DNA from: JAEUMD01 sp937950105
GTDB taxonomy: Bacteria > Pseudomonadota > Alphaproteobacteria > Rhizobiales > Hyphomicrobiaceae
Length of the DNA: 45,375 bases
Assembly (NCBI GenBank): GCA_036821845.1
Contig: DAISIT010000016.1
Location: 1-45,375, forward strand
Reading direction: 5' to 3'
The notes beneath the pieces are model-generated. The model saw only the letters and a list, made by a program, of their open reading frames with translations, had not been told where the DNA came from and searched no databases. The position numbers and the translations under genes were made by a program. This document shows positions 1-7,979 of this stretch, one piece after another. Every line of letters begins with the position of its first letter. Position 1 is the first letter of the stretch.

Positions 1-1
1 T

Positions 2-28
2 TGAACCGCCCCGGGTTCTCCGGAGGCT
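2..28. repeat. Left terminal inverted repeat of the IS
   Basis: This 27-bp repeat starts TGAACCGCCCCGGG and matches the reverse complement of positions 1299-1325 with two mismatches, both in the middle of the repeat. Confidence 0.9.
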
Positions 29-40
29 GTTTGGTTTGAG

Positions 41-946
41 TCAGGCGGCGAGTTTGGCAGGCTCCTCCAGGGCTGCATAGTAGGCGGCTTCGGCTTCCGC
101 CGGCGGCACGTTGCCGATTGGCTCCAGGAGCCGCCGGTTGTTGAACCAGTCGACCCATTCCAGCGTCGCCAATTCGACGGCTTGATGAGATAGCCACGGG
201 CCGCGCCGCCAGATGACCTCGGCTTTGTAGAGCCCGTTGATGGTTTCGGCGAGGGCGTTGTCGTAGCTGTCGCCGACGCTGCCGACCGACGGCACCAGGC
301 CAGCTTCGGCCAAGCGCTCGGTGTACTTGATCGAGACGTATTGCACGCCGCGATCCGAGTGGTGCACGAGCCCACCGCCGACGGGTCGGCGATCGTGCAA
401 GGCCTGCTCCAGCGCGTCGAGGACGAAGCCCGCATGCGCCGTTCGTGATGCCCGCCAGCCGACGATGCGGCGGGCGAATGCGTCGATGACGAACGCCACA
501 TAGACGAAGCCCGTCCAGGTGGAGACATACGTGAAGTCCGACACCCAGAGCACGTTCGGCCGCGCCGCCCGGAACTGCCGGTTGACGTGATCGAGCGGGC
601 ACGGCGCCGCCTTGTCGGGCAGCGTCGTCTTCACGCGCTTGCCGCGAATGACGCCTTCGAGGCCCATTTTCCGCATCAATCTCTCCACCGTGCAGCGGGC
701 GACGTCGTGCCCCTCGCGGAGCATCTGCCGCCACACCTTGCGCACGCCGTAGACCTGGAAGTTCTCGTCGAACACGCGTTTGATCTCCGGCATGAGGGCG
801 GCATCGCGCTTGGCACGCGCCGGAAGCCGCTCGGGCTCCCGGCGGCGGATATCGTGCTCATAGTAGGTCGCCGGGGCGATCGGCAGTTGCTCGCAGATCG
901 GCTCGACCCCGTACGCTGACCGATACTCGTCGATGAACCTCGTCAT
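41..946 (-). CDS. IS3-family transposase OrfB (DDE integrase core)
   Basis: This is the catalytic half of the IS transposase, about 301 residues from the ATG at 946. The frame stays open further upstream, as needed for an OrfAB fusion made by frameshifting. It has the HTH_21 region ('VYGVRKVWRQMLREGHDVARCTVERLMRKMG') and then an rve integrase core. The catalytic residues are visible: first Asp in 'VLWVSDFTYV', second Asp in 'HHSDRGVQY', and Glu in 'DNALAETINGLYK'. The C-terminal 'WVDWFNNRRLLEPIGNVPPAE' is typical of the family. No internal stop or frameshift is seen, so the enzyme is probably functional. It cuts and joins DNA at the element's inverted repeats. Confidence 0.93.
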   Translation of the reverse strand: MTRFIDEYRSAYGVEPICEQLPIAPATYYEHDIRRREPERLPARAKRDAALMPEIKRVFDENFQVYGVRKVWRQMLREGHDVARCTVERLMRKMGLEGVIRGKRVKTTLPDKAAPCPLDHVNRQFRAARPNVLWVSDFTYVSTWTGFVYVAFVIDAFARRIVGWRASRTAHAGFVLDALEQALHDRRPVGGGLVHHSDRGVQYVSIKYTERLAEAGLVPSVGSVGDSYDNALAETINGLYKAEVIWRRGPWLSHQAVELATLEWVDWFNNRRLLEPIGNVPPAEAEAAYYAALEEPAKLAA

Positions 947-1275
947 GTCTTCGACCGGCGGTCGAGCTCCGCCTGCGCAAAATACGCGCTCGCCTTGCGC
1001 AGGATCTCGTTGGCCTGGCGCAGTTCCTTGTTCTCGCGCTCGAGCTGCTTCAATCGCTCGCGATCGTCGGTGGTGAGCCCGGCGCGCTTGCCGGAATCGC
1101 GCTCTGTCTGCTTGACCCAGTTGGACAGCGTCTGCGCCGTGCAGCCGATCTTGGCCGCGATCGAGGCGATCGCAGCCCACTGCGACGGGTAGTCACCGGC
1201 GTGATCGAGCACCATCCGGACGGCGCGCTCACGCACCTCGGGGGAGAACTTCGGGGATTTGGCTTGGTTCGTCAT
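943..1275 (-). CDS. IS3-family transposase OrfA
   Basis: This 110-residue protein is the DNA-binding half of an IS3-type transposase. The first 60 residues form a helix-turn-helix of the transposase_8 (InsE) type: 'FSPEVRERAVRMVLDH', then 'IGCTAQTLSNWVKQTE'. A leucine-zipper-like coiled coil follows ('DRERLKQLERENKELRQANE'), which in this family serves multimerisation. The stop codon overlaps the first ATG of orfB as ATGA (946-943). The two frames are therefore joined either by translational coupling or by the -1 frameshifting known in IS3 elements. I see no A6G-type slippery run at the junction. Length and domain order are normal for the family, and nothing looks degraded. Confidence 0.92.
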   Translation of the reverse strand: MTNQAKSPKFSPEVRERAVRMVLDHAGDYPSQWAAIASIAAKIGCTAQTLSNWVKQTERDSGKRAGLTTDDRERLKQLERENKELRQANEILRKASAYFAQAELDRRSKT

Positions 1276-1298
1276 GGTTCCAGTCTCTCAAGAGTTGG

Positions 1299-1325
1299 AG
1301 CCTCCGGCAAACCCGGGGCGGTTCA
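1299..1325. repeat. Right terminal inverted repeat of the IS
   Basis: The reverse complement starts TGAACCGCCCCGGG and pairs with positions 2-28 (25 of 27 identical). It lies just beyond the orfA start, as expected for the orfA-proximal end of an IS3 element. Confidence 0.9.
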
Positions 1326-1521
1326 GGTCGTTCGGAAGGCGCGGGAGAATCGTCTCGTTGATCGGTACGTCTGGGGTGTCGCTTCCCGTTTGCGGGTGGC
1401 CGACGGGGATCGGCTGGCTCATGCCGGCGGCGCCGTCGGCAGCGGGCATGAGGCGCAGTGCGCGTTCTGTCCGGCAGGTTGCCGGGCGAACGCGAAAACT
1501 GCGACGTGGGGCAAGACAAAA

Positions 1522-1568
1522 TTAGGGTTTGTTAACCTCTCGGCGGTACTTTCCTAACGATGGATTAG
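1522..1568 (+). promoter_or_regulatory. Candidate CtrA-binding sites upstream of ctrA
   Basis: Two TTAA-like pairs lie 77-123 bp upstream of the ctrA ATG. One is TTAG-N6-TTAAC (1522-1536), one base short of the consensus spacing TTAA-N7-TTAA. The other is CTAA-N7-TTAG (1554-1568), with correct spacing but two mismatches. CtrA autoregulation is known in Caulobacter. GANTC sites (CcrM targets) also occur at 1347-1351 and 1636-1640. The rest of the 1326-1644 gap shows no gene. Binding is inferred. Confidence 0.4.
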
Positions 1569-1644
1569 CGAGCACCGAGTTGCGTTCTCTTCACATCGGG
1601 GCAGCGGGGCCCGGCGGGAATGCCGGGGAAGAGAGGAATCTAGA

Positions 1645-2343
1645 ATGCGGGTTCTACTGATCGAGGACGACAGCGCCACGGCGCAGAGCATCGAGTTGAT
1701 GCTCCAGTCCGAAGGTTTCAATATCTACACCACCGATCTTGGCGAGGAAGGCGTCGACCTCGGCAAGCTCTACGACTACGACATCATCCTGCTGGATCTC
1801 GGCCTGCCGGACATGAGCGGTTACGACGTGCTGAAAATGCTGCGCGTCGCCAAGGTGCAGACGCCGATCCTCATCCTCTCCGGCCACGCCGGCATCGAGG
1901 ACAAGGTGCGCGGTCTCGGCTTCGGTGCCGACGACTATCTGACCAAGCCGTTCCACAAGGACGAGCTGGTAGCGCGTATCCACGCCATCGTCCGTCGTTC
2001 CAAGGGGCACGCACAGTCGGTCATCGAGACCGGCGATCTGCGCGTCAATCTCGACACCAAGACCGTCGAGGTCAACGGACAGCGCGTGCACCTGACGGGC
2101 AAGGAATACCAGATGCTCGAGCTGCTCTCGCTGCGCAAGGGCACCACGCTCACCAAGGAGATGTTCCTCAACCATCTCTACGGCGGTATGGACGAGCCTG
2201 AACTCAAGATCATCGACGTGTTCATCTGCAAGCTCCGCAAGAAGCTGCAGACGGCGACCGGCGGCGAGCACTATATCGAGACCGTGTGGGGTCGCGGCTA
2301 TGTGCTGCGCGATCCCAACGACGACAAACACGCCGCTGCCTGA
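1645..2343 (+). CDS. ctrA: Cell cycle response regulator CtrA
   Basis: This 232-residue OmpR-class response regulator is the master cell-cycle transcription factor of Alphaproteobacteria. The receiver domain (1-120) carries the acidic pocket 'EDD' (7-9), the phospho-acceptor D51 in 'ILLDLGLPD', and Lys in 'DYLTKPF'. The winged-helix domain (about 125-225) contains the nearly invariant CtrA stretches 'VHLTGKEYQMLELLSLRKG' and 'MFLNHLYGGMDEPELKIID'. The start is set by GAGG 8 nt upstream and by the family N-terminus 'MRVLLIEDD'. CtrA is phosphorylated through CckA-ChpT. It controls division, motility and envelope genes, and in some species blocks replication initiation. Its activator targets may include the PBP gene at the other end of this window. 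The recognition is essentially certain. Confidence 0.97.
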   Translation: MRVLLIEDDSATAQSIELMLQSEGFNIYTTDLGEEGVDLGKLYDYDIILLDLGLPDMSGYDVLKMLRVAKVQTPILILSGHAGIEDKVRGLGFGADDYLTKPFHKDELVARIHAIVRRSKGHAQSVIETGDLRVNLDTKTVEVNGQRVHLTGKEYQMLELLSLRKGTTLTKEMFLNHLYGGMDEPELKIIDVFICKLRKKLQTATGGEHYIETVWGRGYVLRDPNDDKHAAA

Positions 2344-2402
2344 TCCGCGACTGGCCGACAAATCGAGCGCTTTTTCCGCGCCGACATGTTTCGCATTATT
2401 CA

Positions 2403-2427
2403 GAAGGAGGGCCTGGCGCCCTCCTTC
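2403..2427 (+). terminator. Terminator hairpin after ctrA
   Basis: A perfect 10-bp stem, GAAGGAGGGC pairing with GCCCTCCTTC around a 5-nt loop, is followed by a weakly T-rich run. It lies about 60 bp after the ctrA stop and faces a convergent minus-strand gene, so it may act in both directions. Confidence 0.75.
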
Positions 2428-2497
2428 GTTGGTTTCAGGGGGTGGCGAAGGTCGCGCGCATCTGCAACCATGAACGGATTGTTAATTGTGCCGTAGT

Positions 2498-3562
2498 CTA
2501 CGGCCCGGCGGTTCTTGGCCAAACGCCATTGCAGTTCGTGGCTGCATATTCAGGCGTTCCCGTTTCGGAGGGACTGGCGTTGTCCTTTTCCGCCGGTTGT
2601 TGTTGCGATGTTTCTGGCGCCAGTGGGTCGCTGCCGTCGAGGGCGCGCGACGGGAACACCGGAACGATGCCGAGCTTCTCGAGTTCCGCTTTCGCGCTGG
2701 CGACATCCTTTGCGCGCTTCAGGTATTCGACTGCGAAAACCGGTTTGCCGTCGGCCCGCAATTTTTCCAGCATCTCGATCGAGCCTGCGATCATCGCTTT
2801 CGGGTTGCGCCTGCCGGTGCCTTCGACGCCGTAGAGCAGATCTTCCTTTGCGACCGCATCGATGGCGCGGCGGTACGACGCATCGTCGAGCAGTTCCTCG
2901 GCATTCTGCACAATCACCAGGAACCGCGGAACTTTGGCGCGGGCCGCCTTGGCGAGGTCGCCGACGAACGACAGCATGCGCTCACGCGCCTCGGGAAAGC
3001 GCGCCGCGAGGTCGCCGTAGACGTCGACCCGGTCGAGGTACACGCCGTCGAAGCCAGCCTGCTGGATGCCTGCGAGATAGGACTGCGGCGAATCGAAAAT
3101 AATGCGGCGCCAGCCCTCGTCCCAGAACCGCACGAGGTGGTTCTTCGGCCAACGGCAATTCTCCGAAAGCAGCCAGCCCGGAGGATTTGTTCGCCAGTCC
3201 GCCAGCCAGTACGGCCGGTATTCCTCGGCCTCGCCGACCGAGAAGTAGGCGATCACCAGCCGGCGGCTGCCGTCCGGCTTCTTTTTGAGCTGTGCGACTT
3301 CGTCACGCGTCAGCGGCGCCATGCCCGAGCCGGCGGCCCTCGCGTAGTCGACCACCAGCATATCGCCCGCTGTTTCGGCGAGCCTGGCTAACCCGCCGTC
3401 GAAGCCCTGAAGCTGGTAGGTCCATGTCTTGACGCGTTGGAGAGGCTTGCCGTTCCTGTCCGGCAAGGCCACCAGCGCGGTCGAGATGGCCGCCAGGATG
3501 GCGATCACGGCAAGCCAACGCCAGCCAGGGCTGCTCCATCGGGATGCTGTAGAGTTGGCCAA
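2498..3562 (-). CDS. Membrane-anchored GH114/TM1410-like (endo alpha-1,4-polygalactosaminidase-like) protein
   Basis: About 354 residues. A short N-terminal signal or anchor helix ('WLAVIAILAAISTALVAL') leads to one TIM-barrel-like domain of the MJ1477/TM1410 family (GH114-related). Typical family phrases are 'WTYQLQG', 'LVIAYFSVGEAEEYRPYW', 'GFDGVYLDRVDVYG' and 'FLVIVQNAEELL'. The proline- and Gln/Glu-rich C-terminal 50 residues look unstructured. I chose the TTG at 3562 because AGGAGG lies 4 nt upstream; a TTG at 3595 is also open but has no Shine-Dalgarno. Some family members cleave polygalactosamine exopolysaccharide, but the substrate here is unknown. It converges on ctrA and stands alone. 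The family is fairly sure; the activity is not. Confidence 0.75.
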   Translation of the reverse strand: MANSTASRWSSPGWRWLAVIAILAAISTALVALPDRNGKPLQRVKTWTYQLQGFDGGLARLAETAGDMLVVDYARAAGSGMAPLTRDEVAQLKKKPDGSRRLVIAYFSVGEAEEYRPYWLADWRTNPPGWLLSENCRWPKNHLVRFWDEGWRRIIFDSPQSYLAGIQQAGFDGVYLDRVDVYGDLAARFPEARERMLSFVGDLAKAARAKVPRFLVIVQNAEELLDDASYRRAIDAVAKEDLLYGVEGTGRRNPKAMIAGSIEMLEKLRADGKPVFAVEYLKRAKDVASAKAELEKLGIVPVFPSRALDGSDPLAPETSQQQPAEKDNASPSETGTPEYAATNCNGVWPRTAGP

Positions 3563-3765
3563 GGGTCCTCCTGGCGGATCGAGGCTTGAATGCAAGACCG
3601 CTGCTAACGCGCGAGCGGCGGTTCGGTGCCATAGCGGCCCCCCGCCAAGGCCGGCGCAGCGACGTCTCGAGGCCTAAAGAAGCCGCGCCGCTCTCGACTA
3701 CTTGGCCCCGCGCTTCGGTTTCGGTAAGACCGGCGTCTCGATTGCCACAACATTCGAAGGGCCCG

Positions 3766-4425
3766 ATGACCAAGTCAGACACCCGCCCGCAGGGACTCAA
3801 GGCCGGCATCGTGCCCGTCACGCCGTTCCAGCAGAACTGCACGTTGATCTGGGATGACGAGACGAAAATCGGCGCCGTGGTCGATCCGGGCGGCGACCTC
3901 GATCAGATCGAAGCGGCGATCACGCAGATGGGGTTCAAGCCGGACAAGATCGTCCTCACGCATGGTCACATCGACCACGCCGGCGGCGCGGCGGAACTGA
4001 AAGAGCGGCTCGGCGTCGAGATCATCGGCCCACACCGCGCCGACAAGCTGCTGCTCGACCGCCTCGAGGATCAGGGCGAAAGCTACGGCATCCCGGCGCG
4101 CAACGTCACGCCGGACCGATGGCTCGACGAGGGCGAACACATCATGATCGGGCGGCATCGCTTCGACGTGCGCCATTGTCCTGGGCATTCGCCGGGGTCG
4201 GTGGTGTTCCTGAACGAGGCGCAGAAGTTCGCCATCGTCGGTGATGTGCTGTTTCGCGGCTCGATCGGGCGCACCGACTTTCCTTATGGCGACCACGAGG
4301 CGCTGATAAATGCCATCAAGACCAAGCTGATGGTGCTCGGCGACGAATGGGCCTTCATCTGCGGGCACGGGCCGGGCAGCACCATTGGCCTGGAGCGGCG
4401 CACCAATCCGTTCATACAGTCGTGA
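3766..4425 (+). CDS. Metallo-beta-lactamase-fold hydrolase (glyoxalase II-like)
   Basis: This 219-residue single-domain protein of the MBL superfamily resembles the short YcbL/GloB-like hydrolases. Metal-binding motif 'THGHIDHAGG' supplies H66, H68, D70 and H71. Later ligands are His in 'CPGHSPGSV', Asp in 'AIVGDVLF' and His in 'ICGHGPG'. 'GSIGRTDFPYGD' is characteristic of the YcbL group. There is no signal peptide, so it should be cytosolic. The ATG at 3766 follows 'GAAGGG' at short distance; the frame is open upstream to 3586, but that part does not look like protein. It probably hydrolyses a thioester such as S-lactoylglutathione, though substrate cannot be read from sequence. It is monocistronic. 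Confidence 0.85.
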   Translation: MTKSDTRPQGLKAGIVPVTPFQQNCTLIWDDETKIGAVVDPGGDLDQIEAAITQMGFKPDKIVLTHGHIDHAGGAAELKERLGVEIIGPHRADKLLLDRLEDQGESYGIPARNVTPDRWLDEGEHIMIGRHRFDVRHCPGHSPGSVVFLNEAQKFAIVGDVLFRGSIGRTDFPYGDHEALINAIKTKLMVLGDEWAFICGHGPGSTIGLERRTNPFIQS

Positions 4426-4505
4426 TGTGGTCGTGACGCGGCCGGCCTTGCGCGGTTCCGCCGGGTACGAGGCGGAACCTGCGCTCGGCTGATCGCGCCG
4501 ACGCT

Positions 4506-4889
4506 TCAGCGGCCGATGTGCACGCCGATGCAGCCGGCGATGCCGCACTCCGGAGCGCGGCCGTCGCGAGCCTCCCAGAAGTCGATCGTCTCGACGCGCA
4601 GCGTTTCCGAGCAACTGCGGCGGCAGTACTCCCACGTGCCGCCGGGGAGGCGAACCTGCGGGCCGCGCGGGGTATCGCGGACGGCGCCGGTGATGGTGCC
4701 ATTGCCGACCCGGCTCTCGGCGACGACGTAACCCTCAGCGAGGCCGTTGTAACCCTTGTCGCGCGACAGATAGATGCGGCGCCCGGCGTCGGCCGGCGTG
4801 ACCGAGAGGAGCAGCGGGGCGGTGACAGCCAAGGCAGCCAGCGCGCTGGCGACAGCGCGGCGCTTGGTGAAGCGCGATGCGAAGCTCAT
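4506..4889 (-). CDS. Small secreted hypothetical protein
   Basis: 127 residues from the ATG at 4889, which GGAGAG precedes by 6 nt; a longer reading from 4922 lacks a ribosome site. A clear Sec signal peptide is present: charged 'RFTKRRAVAS', then hydrophobic 'ALAALAVTAPLLLSV', then a likely cut after 'ADA'. The mature part of about 80 residues is basic and has four cysteines arranged as two CxxxC-like pairs ('EYCRRSCSE', 'ECGIAGCIG'), which suggests periplasmic disulphides. Similar small secreted proteins occur in Hyphomicrobiales without known function. It is transcribed apart from the next minus-strand gene, from which a strong terminator separates it. Confidence 0.65.
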   Translation of the reverse strand: MSFASRFTKRRAVASALAALAVTAPLLLSVTPADAGRRIYLSRDKGYNGLAEGYVVAESRVGNGTITGAVRDTPRGPQVRLPGGTWEYCRRSCSETLRVETIDFWEARDGRAPECGIAGCIGVHIGR

Positions 4890-4987
4890 GTGTCTCTCCG
4901 TGATGCCGACTCCGTGAGGCACGGGGCCGTGGGGCTGCGACCTGCGGCGGTTGCGCCTATTGTTATCAAGACCTTACCACAAATGGT

Positions 4988-5025
4988 AAACGGCCGGCCC
5001 GAATGCAGGACCGGGCCGGCCGTTT
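4988..5025 (-). terminator. Strong hairpin terminator downstream of the 5068-5559 gene
   Basis: A perfect 14-bp inverted repeat (AAACGGCCGGCCCG with its complement) surrounds a 10-nt loop. On the minus strand the stem ends in GTTT and is followed by ACCATTTGT. It lies 43 bp past the stop of the upstream minus-strand gene. Confidence 0.8.
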
Positions 5026-5067
5026 GTGGGTCCGGTGTGATCGGCGCGCCGCGGCCGGCAAGCCAGT

Positions 5068-5559
5068 TCAGCCGCGCGACAGCGACAGGTTGAGACCGCG
5101 GAACGCCGAGCCGGTGGTCGAGATCGACACCAGCTGGCTGGTCTGGCCGAGCCGCACCGACATGCTGCCGTTGAGGCCGCCGCCGTCGATGGCGAGGTTG
5201 AGATTGTTGGCAGCAGCCTTGCCAGTGACCTGGCCGGCGGCGTTGAAGGTGCGCTCTTCCCAGCTCCCAGCGACCTTGCCATCGGTGTAGGTGAGGTTGG
5301 CGCGCATCTCGATCTTGTTCGATGCGCTCGCGCAGCGGATCGCCATGCCGAGGCCCGCGCCACCGGAATTGGTGGTGTAGTAGGCCTTGCAGCGGATGCT
5401 CTCCGACTTGCCGCCTTCGAGCTTGATCTGGCCGGAGCCGCTCCACGTGCCGGCGAGCGATGCGAACGGACTATCCGCGGCGGCTGATGTGATGGGCAGC
5501 GCGGCGACTCCGGCCGCGATGCTCAGAAGAGCCGCCAAGGTGCTGAAACGCCTCGACAT
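5068..5559 (-). CDS. Secreted conserved hypothetical protein
   Basis: 163 residues. A signal peptide ('STLAALLSIAAGVAALPITSAAA', cut near residue 28) precedes a mature domain of about 135 residues rich in beta-strand-forming and Gly/Ser/Asn residues. It begins 'LAGTWSGSGQIKLEGGKSE' and contains 'YYTTNSGGAGLGMAIRCAS'. This resembles lipocalin-like or beta-barrel extracytoplasmic proteins that are common and uncharacterised in Bradyrhizobium relatives. Two cysteines (in 'SIRCKAYY' and 'AIRCASAS') could pair. It is single-gene, with its own terminator. I can assign only periplasmic location; no reaction is suggested. Confidence 0.7.
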   Translation of the reverse strand: MSRRFSTLAALLSIAAGVAALPITSAAADSPFASLAGTWSGSGQIKLEGGKSESIRCKAYYTTNSGGAGLGMAIRCASASNKIEMRANLTYTDGKVAGSWEERTFNAAGQVTGKAAANNLNLAIDGGGLNGSMSVRLGQTSQLVSISTTGSAFRGLNLSLSRG

Positions 5560-5713
5560 TAATGACCTCCCCCATGCGAATGGCCCGGTTTTCGAGGGGC
5601 CAGCGGGTTGCTTCGGCCGGGATTATTAATCGCATTTGAGCGGAAAGGCCATGTTCGCGCGGTCACACGCCGTCGAAACTCGGATGTGGTCAGGCCCGCT
5701 CGCGCCCTCCGGT

Positions 5714-5974
5714 TCAGCGTCGATCGAAAAAGCGCGCGGCGAGCATAAGTGCGATCGCAGGGACGAGGGCGATGGCCGCACTGGTGGCGGCGTGCCGCCA
5801 CACGGCGGCCTGGTAGGCGGCGCGAGTCGCGGCGTCGGCGCCGAGGTCGAGCGACATGTGCGGCCAGCCGCGCCAGGCAATGAAGGCGACCGCGGCGATC
5901 CAGCCGGCAGCGACCAGCGCTGCGATCCAGCGGAACGTGCCGCGCGGCATCTGCTCGTCGTGATGATCCTGCAC
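5714..5974 (-). CDS. Small two-helix membrane protein
   Basis: 86 residues with two predicted membrane segments ('FRWIAALVAAGWIAAVAFIAW', 'AATSAAIALVPAIALMLAA') and short charged ends. The GTG at 5974 is chosen because AAGGAG lies 8 nt upstream; an ATG at 5950 lacks such a site. It lies 73 bp downstream of the MFS transporter gene on the same strand and may be co-transcribed with it. No family is recognised. It could be an accessory subunit of the transporter, but nothing in the sequence shows this. Confidence 0.55.
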   Translation of the reverse strand: MQDHHDEQMPRGTFRWIAALVAAGWIAAVAFIAWRGWPHMSLDLGADAATRAAYQAAVWRHAATSAAIALVPAIALMLAARFFDRR

Positions 5975-6047
5975 CGGCCGCGCTCCTTGCTGTCGGTCGA
6001 GGGCCCCCGCCCCGGCGGCCGTGACGGATTCCCGCTGTGACGTTGCT

Positions 6048-7205
6048 TTACGGGATGTTGCGGCCCGGCGCTACCGATGCCGGTACCAGCCATAATGCAA
6101 CCAGCGCCGACAGGCTCAAGGCCGATGTGATGAGCAGGGTGGCGAGGCCAAACCCGTCGATGATGAAGCCGAAGACGAGCGGCGCGAACGCCTGCGCGAT
6201 GCGCGCCGGTGCACCGAGCAGTCCGATCCGGTAGCCGTAGTTCTCCGGTCCGAACACGGCGAGCGGTACGGTGCCGCGGGCGATCGTCAGGATGCCGTTG
6301 CCGGCGCCGAGCAGGATGGCGAACGGCGTGGCCATGGCCGGCCCGAGCCACGCCAGAAGTGCCGAGCCGATCGGATGCGTGATGGCCGCCAGTCGTGCGG
6401 TGACGAGAGGATGCAGATCGCGGGCGAGGGTCACTTCGGCGAGGCGTGCCGCCACCTGTGCCGGGCCGAACAGCGAGGCCGCCAGCACCGCGTCCGCGTA
6501 GCTCGCGCCGGCCTGCTGGATCATGCGCGGCATATGTGCGGCCATTGCCGCGGTGACCACCCAGCCCGCGGCGAAGGCGAAGGCCAGCAACCACATGGCC
6601 CGGTCCATGACGACATCGGGTCTGGCGGTAACCTCGGCCGGGATTGCGGCGGCGGGCGCGCGCGGGATGACGAGCAGATTGAGCGGCAGCGCCAGCAGCA
6701 GGTGAGCGGCGGCCCAGGCGAAGCAGGTCTCGCGCCAGCCGATGGTGGAGACGCCCAATGCCGTCAGCGGCCAGCCGATGGTGCTGGCGAACCCGGCCAT
6801 CAGCGTGATGCCGGTGATGGGAATGCGAGCCTCCATGCCGTAAAGGCGGCTCAAGGCGGCGAATGCAGCGTCGTAGAGCCCGAGCCCCATGGCGACGCCG
6901 AGTATGGCCCACGCCACGAACAGCCAGAGCGCCGAGGCAGACAGCCCGAGCAGAACGAGGCCCGCAGCGAACGCGAGACTCGAGATCGCCAGCACGCCGC
7001 GGCCGCCGATCAGATCGATGCGCCGGCCGACGGCCGGGCCGAGCAGCGCCGAGATCAGCAGCGCCATGGAAAAAGCGGCAAAGAACAGGTTTGGAGATAC
7101 GTCGAGTTCGCGCGCCACCGGATCCGCCAGGATCGCCGGGATGTAGTAGCCGGACGCCCACGCGAGCGTCTGTGTGGAGCCGAGCGCGAGAATGACCTTC
7201 AGCAC
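6048..7205 (-). CDS. Major facilitator superfamily transporter
   Basis: 385 residues, almost wholly hydrophobic, with about 12 membrane helices. An MFS_1 loop motif variant lies between helices 2 and 3 ('LLGPAVGRRIDLIGGRG', close to GxxxDRxGRR). Helix 1 begins 'LALGSTQTLAWASGYYIPAIL', as seen in alphaproteobacterial MFS permeases of unknown substrate. The start is a GTG at 7205, with AAGGA and GAGG just upstream. It acts in the inner membrane. Substrate and direction are not deducible. A small membrane gene follows closely on the same strand. Confidence 0.85.
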   Translation of the reverse strand: MLKVILALGSTQTLAWASGYYIPAILADPVARELDVSPNLFFAAFSMALLISALLGPAVGRRIDLIGGRGVLAISSLAFAAGLVLLGLSASALWLFVAWAILGVAMGLGLYDAAFAALSRLYGMEARIPITGITLMAGFASTIGWPLTALGVSTIGWRETCFAWAAAHLLLALPLNLLVIPRAPAAAIPAEVTARPDVVMDRAMWLLAFAFAAGWVVTAAMAAHMPRMIQQAGASYADAVLAASLFGPAQVAARLAEVTLARDLHPLVTARLAAITHPIGSALLAWLGPAMATPFAILLGAGNGILTIARGTVPLAVFGPENYGYRIGLLGAPARIAQAFAPLVFGFIIDGFGLATLLITSALSLSALVALWLVPASVAPGRNIP

Positions 7206-7414
7206 GCGCCTCGTCCTTCGCCTGTCGCCACGTCAGCGCCCCGCTCATCACCCTCTGGCGTTTTACTGAACACATCATGGCGGTCCCGGTCAATGGGGTT
7301 CGAACGGCCGGTGCGAGACGCGGCATCGCACGGTTCGGCGTGCGACCATGGTGAGACGCACCCAAGGCGGCGAACGATTGCAGGCGACGAGAAGCGAAAA
7401 TCGAAAAGGTGCGC

Positions 7415-7834
7415 TCAGCCGGTGCGGCGCGCGTCATGGCCACCGTGCGGGCGCTGCGGAAAGCCCTCGGCCCGCTGCAGCAGGCCGATCAGCACGAGCT
7501 GGCTTTCGATCGCCCAGGCCGAGCGCGCGTGCCGACGCGCCAGTTCGGCGATCGAGGTTCCCGCCGAAAAGCTGTTGGCCAACTCGTCCGTCTCTTGATC
7601 CGACCAGCGCGACCCGGCGCGGGCCTGCACCGCCGACTGCGATTTCGTGCGCGTCTTCTGGTTGGTCTTGATCGCCTCGATGAGCCCTTCCCAGGCGACA
7701 ACCGGCAACTTCAGGGACGGCGCATCGGGCGCCTTCAACGTCGCATGAAGACCGCCCGGAACAATCTCGAAGCAGTAGCCGTCGACGCCGGCTCTCCATT
7801 CGAAACGACCCCAGTGAAATCCGCTCCCGTTCAT
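7415..7834 (-). CDS. Conserved hypothetical protein with SANT/Myb-like C-terminal region
   Basis: 139 residues, start fixed by GGAGG 8 nt upstream of the ATG at 7834. The N-terminal 60 residues ('FHWGRFEWRAGVDGYCFEIV') look like a small beta domain. Residues about 70-120 ('SRWSDQETDELANSFSAGTS', then 'IAELARRHARSAWAIESQLV') match a SANT/Myb-like tri-helical pattern with spaced Trp residues ('RWSDQE...ELARRH.RS.WAI'). Such domains bind DNA or proteins and occur in uncharacterised bacterial proteins. It is cytosolic, with no signal or membrane helix. The gene stands alone between nirN and the MFS gene. Function unknown. Confidence 0.6.
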   Translation of the reverse strand: MNGSGFHWGRFEWRAGVDGYCFEIVPGGLHATLKAPDAPSLKLPVVAWEGLIEAIKTNQKTRTKSQSAVQARAGSRWSDQETDELANSFSAGTSIAELARRHARSAWAIESQLVLIGLLQRAEGFPQRPHGGHDARRTG

Positions 7835-7953
7835 TGCGACACCTCCACGCCACGCTGAAATCTACAGGACGGGATGATGCCATTGGTTGGCGAGACGATC
7901 AAGAACAAAAAGAGAACATGGCGCTGGCAGATGAGCGCTGAGTACCAGGGCCC

Positions 7954-7971
7954 GCGGTCCCCGGCGACCGC
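7954..7971 (-). terminator. Weak hairpin after nirN
   Basis: GCGGTC pairs with GACCGC around a 6-nt loop, 9 bp beyond the nirN stop. There is no T-tract, so it is at most a modest or Rho-assisted terminator of the nir operon. Confidence 0.35.
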
Positions 7972-7979
7972 AGCCGCCG

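Larger units (their letters stand above)
2..1325 (-). mobile_element. IS3-family insertion sequence, complete
   Basis: The element is bounded by 27-bp imperfect terminal inverted repeats that begin TGAACCGCCCCGGG at both outer ends and differ at two positions. It contains an orfA/orfB transposase pair on the minus strand with all DDE residues present, so it looks intact and potentially mobile. Its length of about 1.32 kb fits the IS3 family. Only one base lies to its left in this window, so a target-site duplication cannot be checked. The right end lies about 320 bp upstream of ctrA. Confidence 0.9.

Noticed and set aside
1229..1557. Short open frames between the IS and ctrA
   Set aside because: Arg/Pro/Ser-rich, no ribosome site, partly inside the IS end.
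5626..7443. A 605-codon open frame on the minus strand
   Set aside because: It is Arg/Pro/His-rich shadow of the MFS gene and the small membrane gene in another frame; the true genes have membrane patterns and ribosome sites.
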